This document shows, in pieces, positions 23,629-31,501 of a stretch of 64,000 bases of DNA; positions within the stretch are counted from its first letter, which is position 1, and every line of letters begins with the position of its first letter. The translations under genes and the position numbers were made by a program. Source of the stretch: Arthrobacter sp. OAP107 (GTDB lineage: Bacteria > Actinomycetota > Actinomycetes > Actinomycetales > Micrococcaceae); the NCBI RefSeq assembly GCF_040546765.1, contig NZ_JBEPOK010000001.1:1922001-1986000 (forward strand). Direction: 5' to 3'. Below the pieces are notes generated by a model. That model saw only the letters and a program-made list of their open reading frames with translations, searched no databases and had not been told where the DNA came from.

Positions 23629-23651
23629 GATGTGCTGCGGTTCGGCACTAT
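23623..23651 (+). promoter_or_regulatory. Promoter of the DUF993 sugar operon
   Basis: -35 TTGCCA (23623-23628), a 17-nt spacer, and -10 CACTAT (23646-23651). It sits between the two operators. Confidence 0.5.
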
Positions 23652-23660
23652 GGAAGCAGC

Positions 23661-23676
23661 GGGAACGCGCTTTCCC
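23661..23676. promoter_or_regulatory. LacI-type operator 2
   Basis: GGGAACGCGCTTTCCC, a dyad with one mismatched pair, centred 48 bp from operator 1 and just downstream of the expected transcription start. Binding here would block elongation or loop with operator 1. Confidence 0.65.
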
Positions 23677-23709
23677 GAGATGCCAGCCACCACCACTGAA
23701 TGAGGACTC

Positions 23710-24879
23710 ATGGGCTTCGAAACAAAGACGATCCGTATCGCCATGAACGGTATTACCGGCCGGATGGGCTACCGCCAGCACCTGCTGCGCTCCATCCTTC
23801 CGATCCGCGACGCCGGCGGCTTCACCATGGAGGACGGCACCAGGGTCCAGGTCGAGCCGATCCTCGTTGGCCGCAACGAAGCGAAAATCCGCGAGCTGGC
23901 CGAACTGCACAAGATTTCGGAATGGACCACCGACCTTGACGGCGTGATCAACGACCCCACCGTCGACGTTGTCTTCGACGCCTCCATGACCAGCCTGCGG
24001 GCCGCGACCCTGAAGAAGGCCATGCGGGCCGGCAAGCACATCTTCACCGAGAAGCCGACGGCGGAAACCCTGGAGGAGGCCATCGAGCTGGCCCGCATCG
24101 GCAAGGAAGCCGGTGTCACCGCCGGTGTCGTGCATGACAAGCTCTACCTGCCCGGCCTGGTCAAGCTGCGCCGCCTGGTGGATGAAGGGTTCTTTGGCCG
24201 GATCCTGTCCATCCGCGGGGAATTCGGCTACTGGGTCTTCGAGGGCGACGTGCAGGCGGCCCAGCGCCCGTCCTGGAACTACCGCAAGGAAGATGGCGGC
24301 GGAATGACCACGGACATGTTCTGCCACTGGAATTATGTCCTGGAAGGCATCATCGGCAAGGTCAAGAGCGTCAACGCCAAGACCGCCACCCACATCCCCA
24401 CCCGGTGGGACGAATCCGGCACCGAGTACAAGGCAACGGCGGATGATGCCTCCTACGGCATCTTCGAGCTGCAGACCCCCGGCGGGGACGATGTCATCGG
24501 CCAGATCAACTCCTCCTGGGCCGTCCGGGTCTACCGTGACGAGCTCGTCGAGTTCCAAGTGGACGGCACCCACGGGTCCGCCGTCGCCGGCCTGAACAAA
24601 TGCGTTGCCCAGCAGCGCGCGCACACGCCCAAACCTGTCTGGAACCCGGACCTGCCCGTCACCGAATCCTTCCGCAGCCAGTGGCAGGAAGTCCCGGCCA
24701 ACGCCGAACTGGACAACGGCTTCAAGCTGCAGTGGGAAGAGTTCCTGCGCGACGTCGTCGCCGGCCGCGAGCACCGCTTCGGCCTGCTCTCCGCCGCCCG
24801 CGGTGTGCAGCTCGCCGAGCTCGGCCTGCAGTCCAGCGGCGAACGCCGCACCATCGACATCCCGGAGATCACGCTCTGA
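23710..24879 (+). CDS. Gfo/Idh/MocA-family oxidoreductase
   Basis: 389 residues. The N-terminal Rossmann fold shows IAMNGITGRMGYRQHL, unusual in having GxTGRxG in place of the common GxGxxG, with a longer insert before strand 2. The EKP motif is present (FTEKPTAETLEEA), and a His-containing active-site region follows (GGMTTDMFCHWNYVLEGI). Such enzymes oxidise sugars or cyclitols with NAD(P), often at C3. GAGGAC precedes ATG 23710. It is the first gene of a coupled operon with the DUF993 and isomerase genes under LacI-type control. The substrate is unknown. Confidence 0.87.
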   Translation: MGFETKTIRIAMNGITGRMGYRQHLLRSILPIRDAGGFTMEDGTRVQVEPILVGRNEAKIRELAELHKISEWTTDLDGVINDPTVDVVFDASMTSLRAATLKKAMRAGKHIFTEKPTAETLEEAIELARIGKEAGVTAGVVHDKLYLPGLVKLRRLVDEGFFGRILSIRGEFGYWVFEGDVQAAQRPSWNYRKEDGGGMTTDMFCHWNYVLEGIIGKVKSVNAKTATHIPTRWDESGTEYKATADDASYGIFELQTPGGDDVIGQINSSWAVRVYRDELVEFQVDGTHGSAVAGLNKCVAQQRAHTPKPVWNPDLPVTESFRSQWQEVPANAELDNGFKLQWEEFLRDVVAGREHRFGLLSAARGVQLAELGLQSSGERRTIDIPEITL

Positions 24880-26093
24880 TGACGTCACTGATCCTTCCCA
24901 CGTCCGACGGCGGCACGCGGGAGTACCGGCTCCGTTCCGCCACGACCTGGGCCAGGCCGACGGCACCGCTGACAGCGCGCCGGGCCTACGCGGCCGCCCA
25001 CGTCATCCCCGAGGTCACCGCCGACAACACCCCCGGCGCCCCGGCCCGTCTCGACTGGGAGGCCACCCTGGGCTACCGGCACGAGCTGTGGTCCTACGGG
25101 CTGGGGGTAGCCGACGCGATGGACACCGCCCAGCGCGGCATGGGCCTGGACTGGGCCGCCACCCAGCAGCTGATCAAGCGCACCGGTGCTGAGGCGGCCT
25201 CCGTGGTCTCCGCCGGCGGGACGGCTACGGCCGGCATGACGGTCCGGGACCTCGTGTCCTGCGGTGCCGGCACCGACCAGCTGGACCTCGCCATGATGCC
25301 GTCCGGCGACGCCGGCCTACAGGCCGTCCTGGCCGCCTACCGCGAGCAGGCCGCCGTCGTCAGCGAGGCCGGACCCAAGGTGATCCTCATGGCCTCCAGG
25401 GCGCTTGCCCGGGTGGCGTCCGGCCCCGACGACTACCTGAAGGTCTACTCCACGCTGCTGCAGGAGGCCGACCAACCCGTCATCCTGCACTGGCTCGGCA
25501 CCATGTTCGATCCCGCACTGGCCGGCTACTGGGGCTCGGACAGCGTCTCCGCCGCCACCGAGACGTTCCTCGCCCTCATCCGCGAGCACGCGGACAAGGT
25601 GGACGGCGTCAAGGTCTCCCTGCTGGACGCTTCGCACGAAATCGCGCTGCGTGCGGCGCTTCCCGAGGGGGTCCGTCTCTACACCGGCGACGATTTCAAC
25701 TACCCGGAACTGATCGACGGCGACGGCACACTCCAATCGGATGCCCTGCTGGGCATCTTTGCGGCAATCTATCCGGCTGCGTCCGCGGCATTGCAGAGCT
25801 ACGACGCCGGAGACGCCGCCAAAGCGCGTGCCATCCTGGATTCCACCCGGGAACTGGGCAGGCACATCTTCAGCGCCCCCACGTTCTACTACAAGACCGG
25901 GATCGCCTTCCTGTCCTGGCTCAACGGCAAGCAGCCGGGCTTCCAAATGGTGGGCGGGCTGCACTCGGGCCGTTCCGTGGTGCACCTGGCCAAGACCTTC
26001 GAACTGGCCGACGAAGCCGGGCTGCTGAAGGATCCCGCCCTCGCAGCGTTCCGAATGTCCGATTTCCTTCGCATCAACGGAGTGGGAGTATGA
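24879..26093 (+). CDS. DUF993 family protein (dihydrodipicolinate synthase-like)
   Basis: 404 residues, with start overlapping the upstream stop (TGATG). The sequence has a TIM-barrel feel: VILHWLGTMFDPALAGYWG, DGVKVSLLDASHEIALRAALP (a Lys in VKVSLLD is a candidate Schiff-base residue) and YTGDDFNYPELIDGDG. DUF993 proteins are grouped with DHDPS/NAL aldolases, so a retro-aldol cleavage or dehydration of an oxidised sugar would fit its place between an oxidoreductase and a sugar isomerase. I know of no characterised member; the role is inference. Confidence 0.78.
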   Translation: MTSLILPTSDGGTREYRLRSATTWARPTAPLTARRAYAAAHVIPEVTADNTPGAPARLDWEATLGYRHELWSYGLGVADAMDTAQRGMGLDWAATQQLIKRTGAEAASVVSAGGTATAGMTVRDLVSCGAGTDQLDLAMMPSGDAGLQAVLAAYREQAAVVSEAGPKVILMASRALARVASGPDDYLKVYSTLLQEADQPVILHWLGTMFDPALAGYWGSDSVSAATETFLALIREHADKVDGVKVSLLDASHEIALRAALPEGVRLYTGDDFNYPELIDGDGTLQSDALLGIFAAIYPAASAALQSYDAGDAAKARAILDSTRELGRHIFSAPTFYYKTGIAFLSWLNGKQPGFQMVGGLHSGRSVVHLAKTFELADEAGLLKDPALAAFRMSDFLRINGVGV

Positions 26094-26947
26094 CCTTCAA
26101 TTCGGAGCCGTCCACCTTTTCACGGCTTTCCCTCAACAGTGCCACCACCAAGAAATGGACGCTCGCCGAGGCTGTTGACGGGTGCGCCCGTGCCGGCATC
26201 CCCGCAATCGGGCCTTGGCGGGACATCATCGCCGAGACCGGGCTGGACAAGGCCGCGAAACTGATCAAGGACGCCGGACTCCGGGTGTCCTCGCTGTGCC
26301 GCGGCGGCTTCCTCACGGCCCCGGATGCCGACGGCCAAGCGGCAGCGCTCGCGGACAACCGGGCCGCGATCCTGGAGGCCGTTGCGTTGGATACCCGGGA
26401 ACTCTTCCTCGTGGTCGGGGGCCTGGCGACGGGGGAGAAGGACGTCGTGGCTGCCCGCCAGCGGGTGGCCGACCGGCTCGACGACCTCGTCCCGTTCGCC
26501 GTCGAGCACGGAGTCCGGCTGGTGCTGGAGCCACTGCACCCCATGTATGCCGCTGACCGCGCCCTCATCTCCACGCTGGGCCAGGCCCTGGACCTGGCGG
26601 CACCGCATGACGCCCGGGCGGTGGGGGTCGCCGTCGACACCTTCCACGTCTGGTGGGACCCGGAGCTGAAAGCCCAGATCGGGCGTGCAGGCCGGGAGAA
26701 CCGGATCGCCTCCTACCAGGTGTGCGACTTCAACCTGCCGATCGCGGCGGACGCGCTGCTCTCCCGCGGCATGATGGGAGACGGCGTTATCGATTTCGCG
26801 ACGATCGGCACCTGGGTCCGCGAGGCCGGCTACACCGGCGACATTGAGGTGGAAATCTTCAACCAGGAGATTTGGGACGCCGACGGCGACTCCGTGCTGG
26901 CCGCTATGAAGGACCGCTACGCGGAGTTGGTGCAGCCCTTCGCCTGA
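26090..26947 (+). CDS. Sugar phosphate isomerase/epimerase, xylose-isomerase-like TIM barrel
   Basis: 285 residues, overlapping the DUF993 gene by 4 nt (ATGA). AP-endonuclease-2/IolE-type barrel: GIPAIGPWRDIIAE, ISSLCRGG-like VSSLCRGGFL, metal-ligand Glu in LVLEPLHPMYA, GVAVDTFHVWWDPEL (Asp and His) and the C-terminal Glu in DIEVEIFNQEIW. Relatives include 2-keto-myo-inositol dehydratase, hydroxypyruvate isomerase and 3-keto-sugar epimerases. It is the last gene of the operon and is followed by a hairpin. Confidence 0.87.
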   Translation: MTFNSEPSTFSRLSLNSATTKKWTLAEAVDGCARAGIPAIGPWRDIIAETGLDKAAKLIKDAGLRVSSLCRGGFLTAPDADGQAAALADNRAAILEAVALDTRELFLVVGGLATGEKDVVAARQRVADRLDDLVPFAVEHGVRLVLEPLHPMYAADRALISTLGQALDLAAPHDARAVGVAVDTFHVWWDPELKAQIGRAGRENRIASYQVCDFNLPIAADALLSRGMMGDGVIDFATIGTWVREAGYTGDIEVEIFNQEIWDADGDSVLAAMKDRYAELVQPFA

Positions 26948-26972
26948 CATGACGAAATTTTGCCGGAGCAAA

Positions 26973-27000
26973 GGTCCGGTCCCGAGCGTGGGACCGGACC
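26973..27000 (+). terminator. Hairpin terminator of the DUF993 operon
   Basis: An 11-bp perfect stem (GGTCCGGTCCC, 26973-26983; GGGACCGGACC, 26990-27000) with a 6-nt loop, 25 nt after the stop. No T-run. Confidence 0.65.
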
Positions 27001-27081
27001 TCGCCCTGTCTGGCCCCGGCTGCCTCCGTGCCCTTACTTCGCTGCGGTTCGGCGGGTAGGGTGGCGCCAGGAGGGGACGCC

Positions 27082-27513
27082 ATGGACAAACAATTCAGGG
27101 ACGCCGAGGCGAACATTGTTGTCGCCGCACCACCCGAGCGGGTGTGGAAGGCACTGACGGATCCGGCCGACGTCAAGGAATACTTCCTCGGCACGCACGT
27201 GACCTCCTCCTGGCGGGAGGGTGACCCTGTGACTTTCGAGGGGGAGTGGCAAGGCAAGTCGTACTAGGACAGGGGGACGGTTCTGGAGGCGCGCCCCAAC
27301 GAGCTCTTGCGCATCACCCACTACAGCCCCCTGTCGGGACTGCCCGACGAGCCGGGCAACTACCACACCGTGGAATACGGGCTGGAACCCGTGGCGGAGG
27401 GTACCCGGGTCAGCATCATCCAGGGCAACAACAGGAGCGACGACGAGGCCGCGGAGTCGGAAAAACTTTGGAGCAAGGTGCTTGGCAACCTCAAGGGGTA
27501 CCTGGAGGGCTGA
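27082..27513 (+). pseudogene. SRPBCC (AHSA1-type) protein gene with an in-frame TAG
   Basis: Read through one TAG, the frame gives 143 residues of a START-like SRPBCC protein. Before the stop are VVAAPPERVWKALTDPADVKEYF and FEGEWQGKSY; after it follow DRGTVLEARPNELLRITHYSPLSGLPD (THYSPLSGLPD is the clearest family motif), YHTVEYGLEP and a C-terminal helix. Codon 62 (27265-27267) is TAG where the family usually has Glu or another polar residue, one base from GAG. Both halves keep frame and normal codon use, so the inactivation is recent. GGAGG precedes the ATG. Confidence 0.8.
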
Positions 27514-27537
27514 CCGTGTCGACTGCCGCCTGCGGCT

Positions 27538-28023
27538 TTACCGCTTTCGGCCGGCCTGCACCCTGCGCCGGTGGGCCGCAGCGCGCAGCTGGATGATCCT
27601 CGCGGCGCCGGACACGGCCACGAGGACACCGCCACCCACTGCGGCGATGAAGAGGGACATCCCGAGCGAGACCGCCCCTTCGAGGCCGAAGAACTTCACC
27701 TGGACGAGTTCCTGGTTCTGCAGGATGAAGATGATCAGCAGCACCAGTACCACCAGGGCCGAGGCCACGGCTACCCAGATCATTCCGGCGCGCGTGACGC
27801 GCCGTTCGGGCTCCGCCACGCCGGGCTGCGGTGATGTGGTCCCGTCGTAGCCCGGGATGGCGGCCGCGCCGGGGTGGCGACCCGCCGCGCCGGTATCTGT
27901 GCCCGCTCCCGCCGGCGCGGGTTCCGGGGGCACTGCGGGGCCCGGCTGGCCTGCCGCCGCGGGGCTCGGGGGCCGGGGCGTCTCAGGAGTGGCGGGGTTC
28001 TCGCCCGACTGGCTGTGCGGCAT
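27538..28023 (-). CDS. LapA-domain (DUF1049) membrane protein
   Basis: 161 residues. The first 75 are Pro/Ala/Gly-rich and cytoplasmic, then two membrane helices (about 80-101 and 119-141) flank the LapA signature QNQELVQVKFFG. The C-terminus is basic. In E. coli LapA/LapB tune LPS assembly, but this Gram-positive form has an unknown role. AAGGAA precedes the ATG. Confidence 0.85.
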   Translation of the reverse strand: MPHSQSGENPATPETPRPPSPAAAGQPGPAVPPEPAPAGAGTDTGAAGRHPGAAAIPGYDGTTSPQPGVAEPERRVTRAGMIWVAVASALVVLVLLIIFILQNQELVQVKFFGLEGAVSLGMSLFIAAVGGGVLVAVSGAARIIQLRAAAHRRRVQAGRKR

Positions 28024-28155
28024 GCCGGTGTTCCTTCCTCGGCTGTTGGTCCAGGTTGGCCGGCCTGTGCGGATGTCCGGCGCCTAGTCCGATCATAAGC
28101 ACAGTCAGGCCGCAATAGTAAGCATGCTTGGCATTTGCCGAAGGGGCAAAGAGAA

Positions 28156-28181
28156 ACACCCCGGTCCGAAGACCGGGGTGT
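28156..28181 (-). terminator. Intrinsic terminator of tRNA-Arg
   Basis: An 11-bp perfect stem (ACACCCCGGTC/GACCGGGGTGT) with a 4-nt loop, starting 7 nt after the tRNA 3' end on the minus strand and followed by TTTCTCTTT. Confidence 0.85.
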
Positions 28182-28188
28182 CAATGTG

Positions 28189-28261
28189 CGCCCCAGGAGG
28201 GAATCGAACCCCCGACCGGCGGATTAGAAGGCCGCTGCTCTATCCCCTGAGCTACTGGGGC
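28189..28261 (-). tRNA. tRNA-Arg (anticodon TCT)
   Basis: Cloverleaf with acceptor GCCCCAG/CTGGGGC, D arm GCTCAGGGGATAGAGC, anticodon loop CTTCTAA and T arm GGGGGTTCGATTCCCTC. The pair at 31/39 is C-T. CCA is not encoded. Confidence 0.96.
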
Positions 28262-28469
28262 AATGGCTGGCCGGCACATTGCTGGCGCCTAAAAAGTCTA
28301 CATTGACTTGCGCGCCACCGCCGTCAGGCACCCGGCTGTTTCACCTGCGCGTTCTCAGCCCCGTCGTCCGGTTTTCCACATACGGAACTTCGCCTCTCGC
28401 TGTCCGTCTGCTGCCGGTTGATGCTTGAAATGCCTGCTAGGGCATGACACTTCGAGACAGGACACCAAG

Positions 28470-29039
28470 ATGACCGACACCATTACCGTCCGAGGCTTCG
28501 TTGCCACGGAGATCCGCAGTTCCACCACTCCCGGAGGGGTTCCCACCGCCTCATTCCGCCTCGGTTCAGCCGAACGCCGGTTCGACAAGGCCGCCAACGC
28601 CTGGGTGGACGGCAACATCAACTGGTTCACCGTCCAGGGATACCGGCAGCTTGCCGGAAACATGGGCTGCAGCATCAAGAAGGGCCAGCGCGTCATCATC
28701 GTGGGCAAGCTGAAGATGCGCAGCTGGGAGAAGGAGGGCCGCGTCTACCACGATGCCGAGATCGACGCGGATGCCGTGGGCCACGACCTCAAGTGGGGCA
28801 CCGCCAACTTCATCCGCAGTTCCGGCAGCCCGCAGGCCGCTGACGGATTTGGTCCCGCGAACGGCGACCGCGGCACTCCCGGCCCCTCAGGGCCGGGCGA
28901 CGACGGTGCTGATGATGACCGGTTGGATGATGACGAAGCCGATGAGGATGCGGCCGCGGCAGGAATCTTCGTCGATGACGCCGGCGACGAGCTGGCGCTC
29001 GATCCCGAAACGGGAGAGCTTACCGGAGCCGCTGCCTGA
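28470..29039 (+). CDS. ssb: Single-stranded DNA-binding protein paralogue
   Basis: 189 residues. The OB fold is clear (TVRGFVATEIRSS, PTASFRLGSAERRF, WFTVQGYRQLAGN, KGQRVIIVGKLKMRSW). The tail is acidic (GDDGADDDRLDDDEADEDA) but ends ELTGAAA; it lacks the DDDIPF-like tip that recruits repair proteins in replication SSBs. This is likely a secondary SSB used in recombination, repair or competence, with the main ssb expected beside rpsF elsewhere. ATG 28470 is chosen because conserved sequence starts there; the frame is open to 28425. Confidence 0.88.
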   Translation: MTDTITVRGFVATEIRSSTTPGGVPTASFRLGSAERRFDKAANAWVDGNINWFTVQGYRQLAGNMGCSIKKGQRVIIVGKLKMRSWEKEGRVYHDAEIDADAVGHDLKWGTANFIRSSGSPQAADGFGPANGDRGTPGPSGPGDDGADDDRLDDDEADEDAAAAGIFVDDAGDELALDPETGELTGAAA

Positions 29040-29100
29040 ACGCCGGTGGGCGTGCGGCGCCGCACCCCCTGGCGGTGCCGCATGGCAGAATGGCAGCGTG

Positions 29101-29673
29101 ATGCGAGCGATGATAGTCCGTCGGAACGGGACGTTCCGCGGCAATGCGACCGGTGCCCGGGAAAACGCCACGAGTGTTGCCGGACGGCTCGCGCTGGCGG
29201 TTGTGGTGTTGTCGGCGCTCGCCGCCTGCACGGCGACAGGAGACCCGGCGACCGTGAACCAGACGGCGGACACACAAGCCGCCGGAGAACAGGCGGCCAC
29301 GCAGCCAGCCGGTGCAGCATCAGCTTCAGCGTCGGCCAAACCTTCGGCAACTGCGGCGGCCACCAAAGCTCCCGCCGGGGCCACGGCCGCGCTGCAGCGG
29401 ACCATGACCGACGTCCTGGGACGCGTGGTGGCAGCCAACCCGAAACCTGCTACGGCTGACATCAGCGCCGCGCTCACGGCGGCAGGCGTTCCGGCGCGGA
29501 GCCTGGAGGTCTCGGCGGGTCGCACTCCCACCGGACTTGAGGTGGATTCCATGGAAGCGGCGGCGGTCCAGGCCAAGGAATGCGTGATCGGCCAGATCCG
29601 CGACGGAAAGGTGACAGTCGCCGTGCTGCCGGCGCTGTCGAACGGGAAGTGCTTCGTAGGCGCTCCGGCCTGA
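29101..29673 (+). CDS. Lipoprotein of unknown function
   Basis: About 190 residues. A basic N-terminus, hydrophobic segment and lipobox (LSALAAC) near residue 43 mark a Sec lipoprotein. A Thr/Ala/Ser-rich linker of about 60 residues follows, then a compact domain from TMTDVLGRVVAANPKP to NGKCFVGAPA with two Cys (KECVIGQI and GKCFVG) that may form a disulfide. It resembles small Micrococcaceae-specific lipoprotein domains (DUF6993-like); I am not sure of the name. ATG 29101 and GTG 29098 are alternative starts. Confidence 0.75.
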   Translation: MRAMIVRRNGTFRGNATGARENATSVAGRLALAVVVLSALAACTATGDPATVNQTADTQAAGEQAATQPAGAASASASAKPSATAAATKAPAGATAALQRTMTDVLGRVVAANPKPATADISAALTAAGVPARSLEVSAGRTPTGLEVDSMEAAAVQAKECVIGQIRDGKVTVAVLPALSNGKCFVGAPA

Positions 29674-29703
29674 CCCGAATGTGAGATATCCCCGCCAACC
29701 CAC

Positions 29704-29709
29704 TAGATT
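29704..29709 (+). promoter_or_regulatory. -10 box (TAGATT) of ettA
   Basis: It lies 7 nt upstream of ATG 29717, so the ettA mRNA is probably leaderless. Confidence 0.5.
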
Positions 29710-29716
29710 TGGAACC

Positions 29717-31399
29717 ATGGCGGAATTTATCTACACAATGACCAAGGCCCGAAAGGCTGTTGGCGAAAAACTAATTCTCGACGACGTAAGCATGTCCTTC
29801 TTCCCGGGCGCCAAGATTGGTGTTGTTGGCCCCAACGGGGCCGGTAAGTCCACCATCCTGAAAATCATGGCCGGCCTGGACACCCCCTCAAACGGCGAAG
29901 CCCGGCTGAGCCCCGGCTACAGCGTTGGCATCCTGCTGCAGGAGCCGCCGCTGAACGAGGAGAAGACCGTCCTGGGCAACGTCCAGGAAGGCGTGGGCGA
30001 GATCTACGGCAAGATCCAGCGCTTCAACGAAATCTCCGAGGAGATGGCCAGCCCGGACGCGGACTACGACGCGCTCCTCGAAGAGATGGGCCACCTGCAG
30101 GAGGCCATCGACTCCGCCGACGCGTGGGACCTTGACTCCCAGCTCGAGCAGGCCATGGACGCCCTCCGCTGCCCGCCGGCCGACGCGGATGTCACCCTGC
30201 TCTCCGGTGGTGAGCGCCGCCGCGTGGCCCTCTGCAAGCTGCTCCTGCAGAAGCCGGACCTGCTGCTGCTTGACGAGCCCACCAACCACCTCGACGCCGA
30301 GAGCGTGCTGTGGCTGGAACAGCACCTCTCCAGCTACGAGGGCGCCGTTCTCGCGGTCACCCACGACCGGTACTTCCTGGACCACGTCGCGGAATGGATC
30401 GCCGAGGTCGACCGCGGCCACCTGTACCCCTACGAAGGCAACTACTCCACCTACCTGGAGAAGAAGCGCGCCCGCCTGGAAATCCAGGGCAAGAAAGACG
30501 CCAAGCAGGCCAAGCGCCTCGCCGAGGAACTCGAATGGGTCCGCTCCAACGCCAAGGGCCGGCAGACCAAGTCCAAGGCACGTCTTGCCCGCTACGAGGA
30601 AATGGCAGCCGAGGCAGACCGCACCCGCAAGCTGGACTTCGAAGAGATCCAGATCCCGCCGGGACCGCGCCTGGGCGGGCTGGTCCTGGAAGCCAAGAAC
30701 CTGCAAAAGGGCTTCGACGACCGCACCCTGATCGACGGCCTGTCCTTCTCCCTGCCGCGCAACGGCATCGTCGGCGTCATCGGCCCGAACGGTGTGGGTA
30801 AGTCCACGCTGTTCAAGACCATCGTGGGTCTCGAGCCCCTCGACGGCGGCGAGCTGAAGATCGGCGACTCGGTCAAGATCTCCTACGCCGACCAGAGCCG
30901 CGGCGGCATCGACCCCAACAAGACCCTCTGGGAGGTCGTGTCCGACGGCCTGGACTTCATCCAGGTGGGCAACGTCGAAATGCCGTCCCGCGCCTACGTT
31001 GCCGCCTTCGGCTTCAAGGGACCGGACCAGCAGAAGAAGGCAGGTGTGCTCTCCGGTGGTGAGCGCAACCGCCTGAACCTGGCGCTGACCCTCAAGCAGG
31101 GCGGAAACCTGCTCCTGCTCGACGAACCGACCAACGACCTCGACGTCGAAACCCTCAGCAGCCTGGAAAACGCGCTGCTGGAGTTCCCCGGCTGCGCCGT
31201 CGTGGTCTCCCACGACCGCTGGTTCCTGGACCGGGTGGCCACGCACATCCTCGCCTACGAAGGTGACGAGGAGAACCCGTCGAAGTGGTACTGGTTTGAG
31301 GGCAACTTTGAATCCTACGAGGAGAACAAGGTGCAGCGCCTCGGCCCCGACGCCGCCAAGCCGCACCGTGTCACGCACCGCCGCCTGACCCGCGACTAA
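29717..31399 (+). CDS. ettA: Energy-dependent translational throttle protein EttA (ABC-F)
   Basis: 560 residues with two ATPase cassettes and no membrane helices. Walker A motifs are GPNGAGKST and GPNGVGKST; signatures are LSGGERRRVALCK and LSGGERNRLNLAL; Walker B motifs are LLLLDEPTNHLD and LLLLDEPTNDLD. The linker between them is rich in Lys/Arg (KKRARLEIQGKKDAKQAKRL), the ABC-F P-site tRNA-interaction motif. It binds the ribosomal E site and gates entry into elongation with the energy state. Confidence 0.95.
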   Translation: MAEFIYTMTKARKAVGEKLILDDVSMSFFPGAKIGVVGPNGAGKSTILKIMAGLDTPSNGEARLSPGYSVGILLQEPPLNEEKTVLGNVQEGVGEIYGKIQRFNEISEEMASPDADYDALLEEMGHLQEAIDSADAWDLDSQLEQAMDALRCPPADADVTLLSGGERRRVALCKLLLQKPDLLLLDEPTNHLDAESVLWLEQHLSSYEGAVLAVTHDRYFLDHVAEWIAEVDRGHLYPYEGNYSTYLEKKRARLEIQGKKDAKQAKRLAEELEWVRSNAKGRQTKSKARLARYEEMAAEADRTRKLDFEEIQIPPGPRLGGLVLEAKNLQKGFDDRTLIDGLSFSLPRNGIVGVIGPNGVGKSTLFKTIVGLEPLDGGELKIGDSVKISYADQSRGGIDPNKTLWEVVSDGLDFIQVGNVEMPSRAYVAAFGFKGPDQQKKAGVLSGGERNRLNLALTLKQGGNLLLLDEPTNDLDVETLSSLENALLEFPGCAVVVSHDRWFLDRVATHILAYEGDEENPSKWYWFEGNFESYEENKVQRLGPDAAKPHRVTHRRLTRD

Positions 31400-31425
31400 G
31401 CGGGCCGCGACAAACCACGCGCTGA

Positions 31426-31492
31426 GCACGAAAAAGGCCGGCCCCGGGTCGATCTGGTGAACAGATCAAACCCGGGGCCGGCTTTTTCGTGC
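31426..31492. terminator. Bidirectional intrinsic terminator between ettA and tesB
   Basis: A 23-bp stem with one bulged G (GCACGAAAAAGGCCGGCCCCGG... and its complement ...CCGGCTTTTTCGTGC) has A-runs on the left and T-runs on the right, so it works for both convergent genes. Confidence 0.92.
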
Positions 31493-31501
31493 CTGGCGAA
31501 A

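Noticed and set aside
24600..24878. N-terminal extension of the DUF993 gene
   Set aside because: It overlaps the end of the oxidoreductase in another frame; the TGATG overlap at 24877-24881 marks the start.
27307..27513. Separate short gene starting at a TTG after the amber codon
   Set aside because: It is the in-frame 3' half of the SRPBCC pseudogene.
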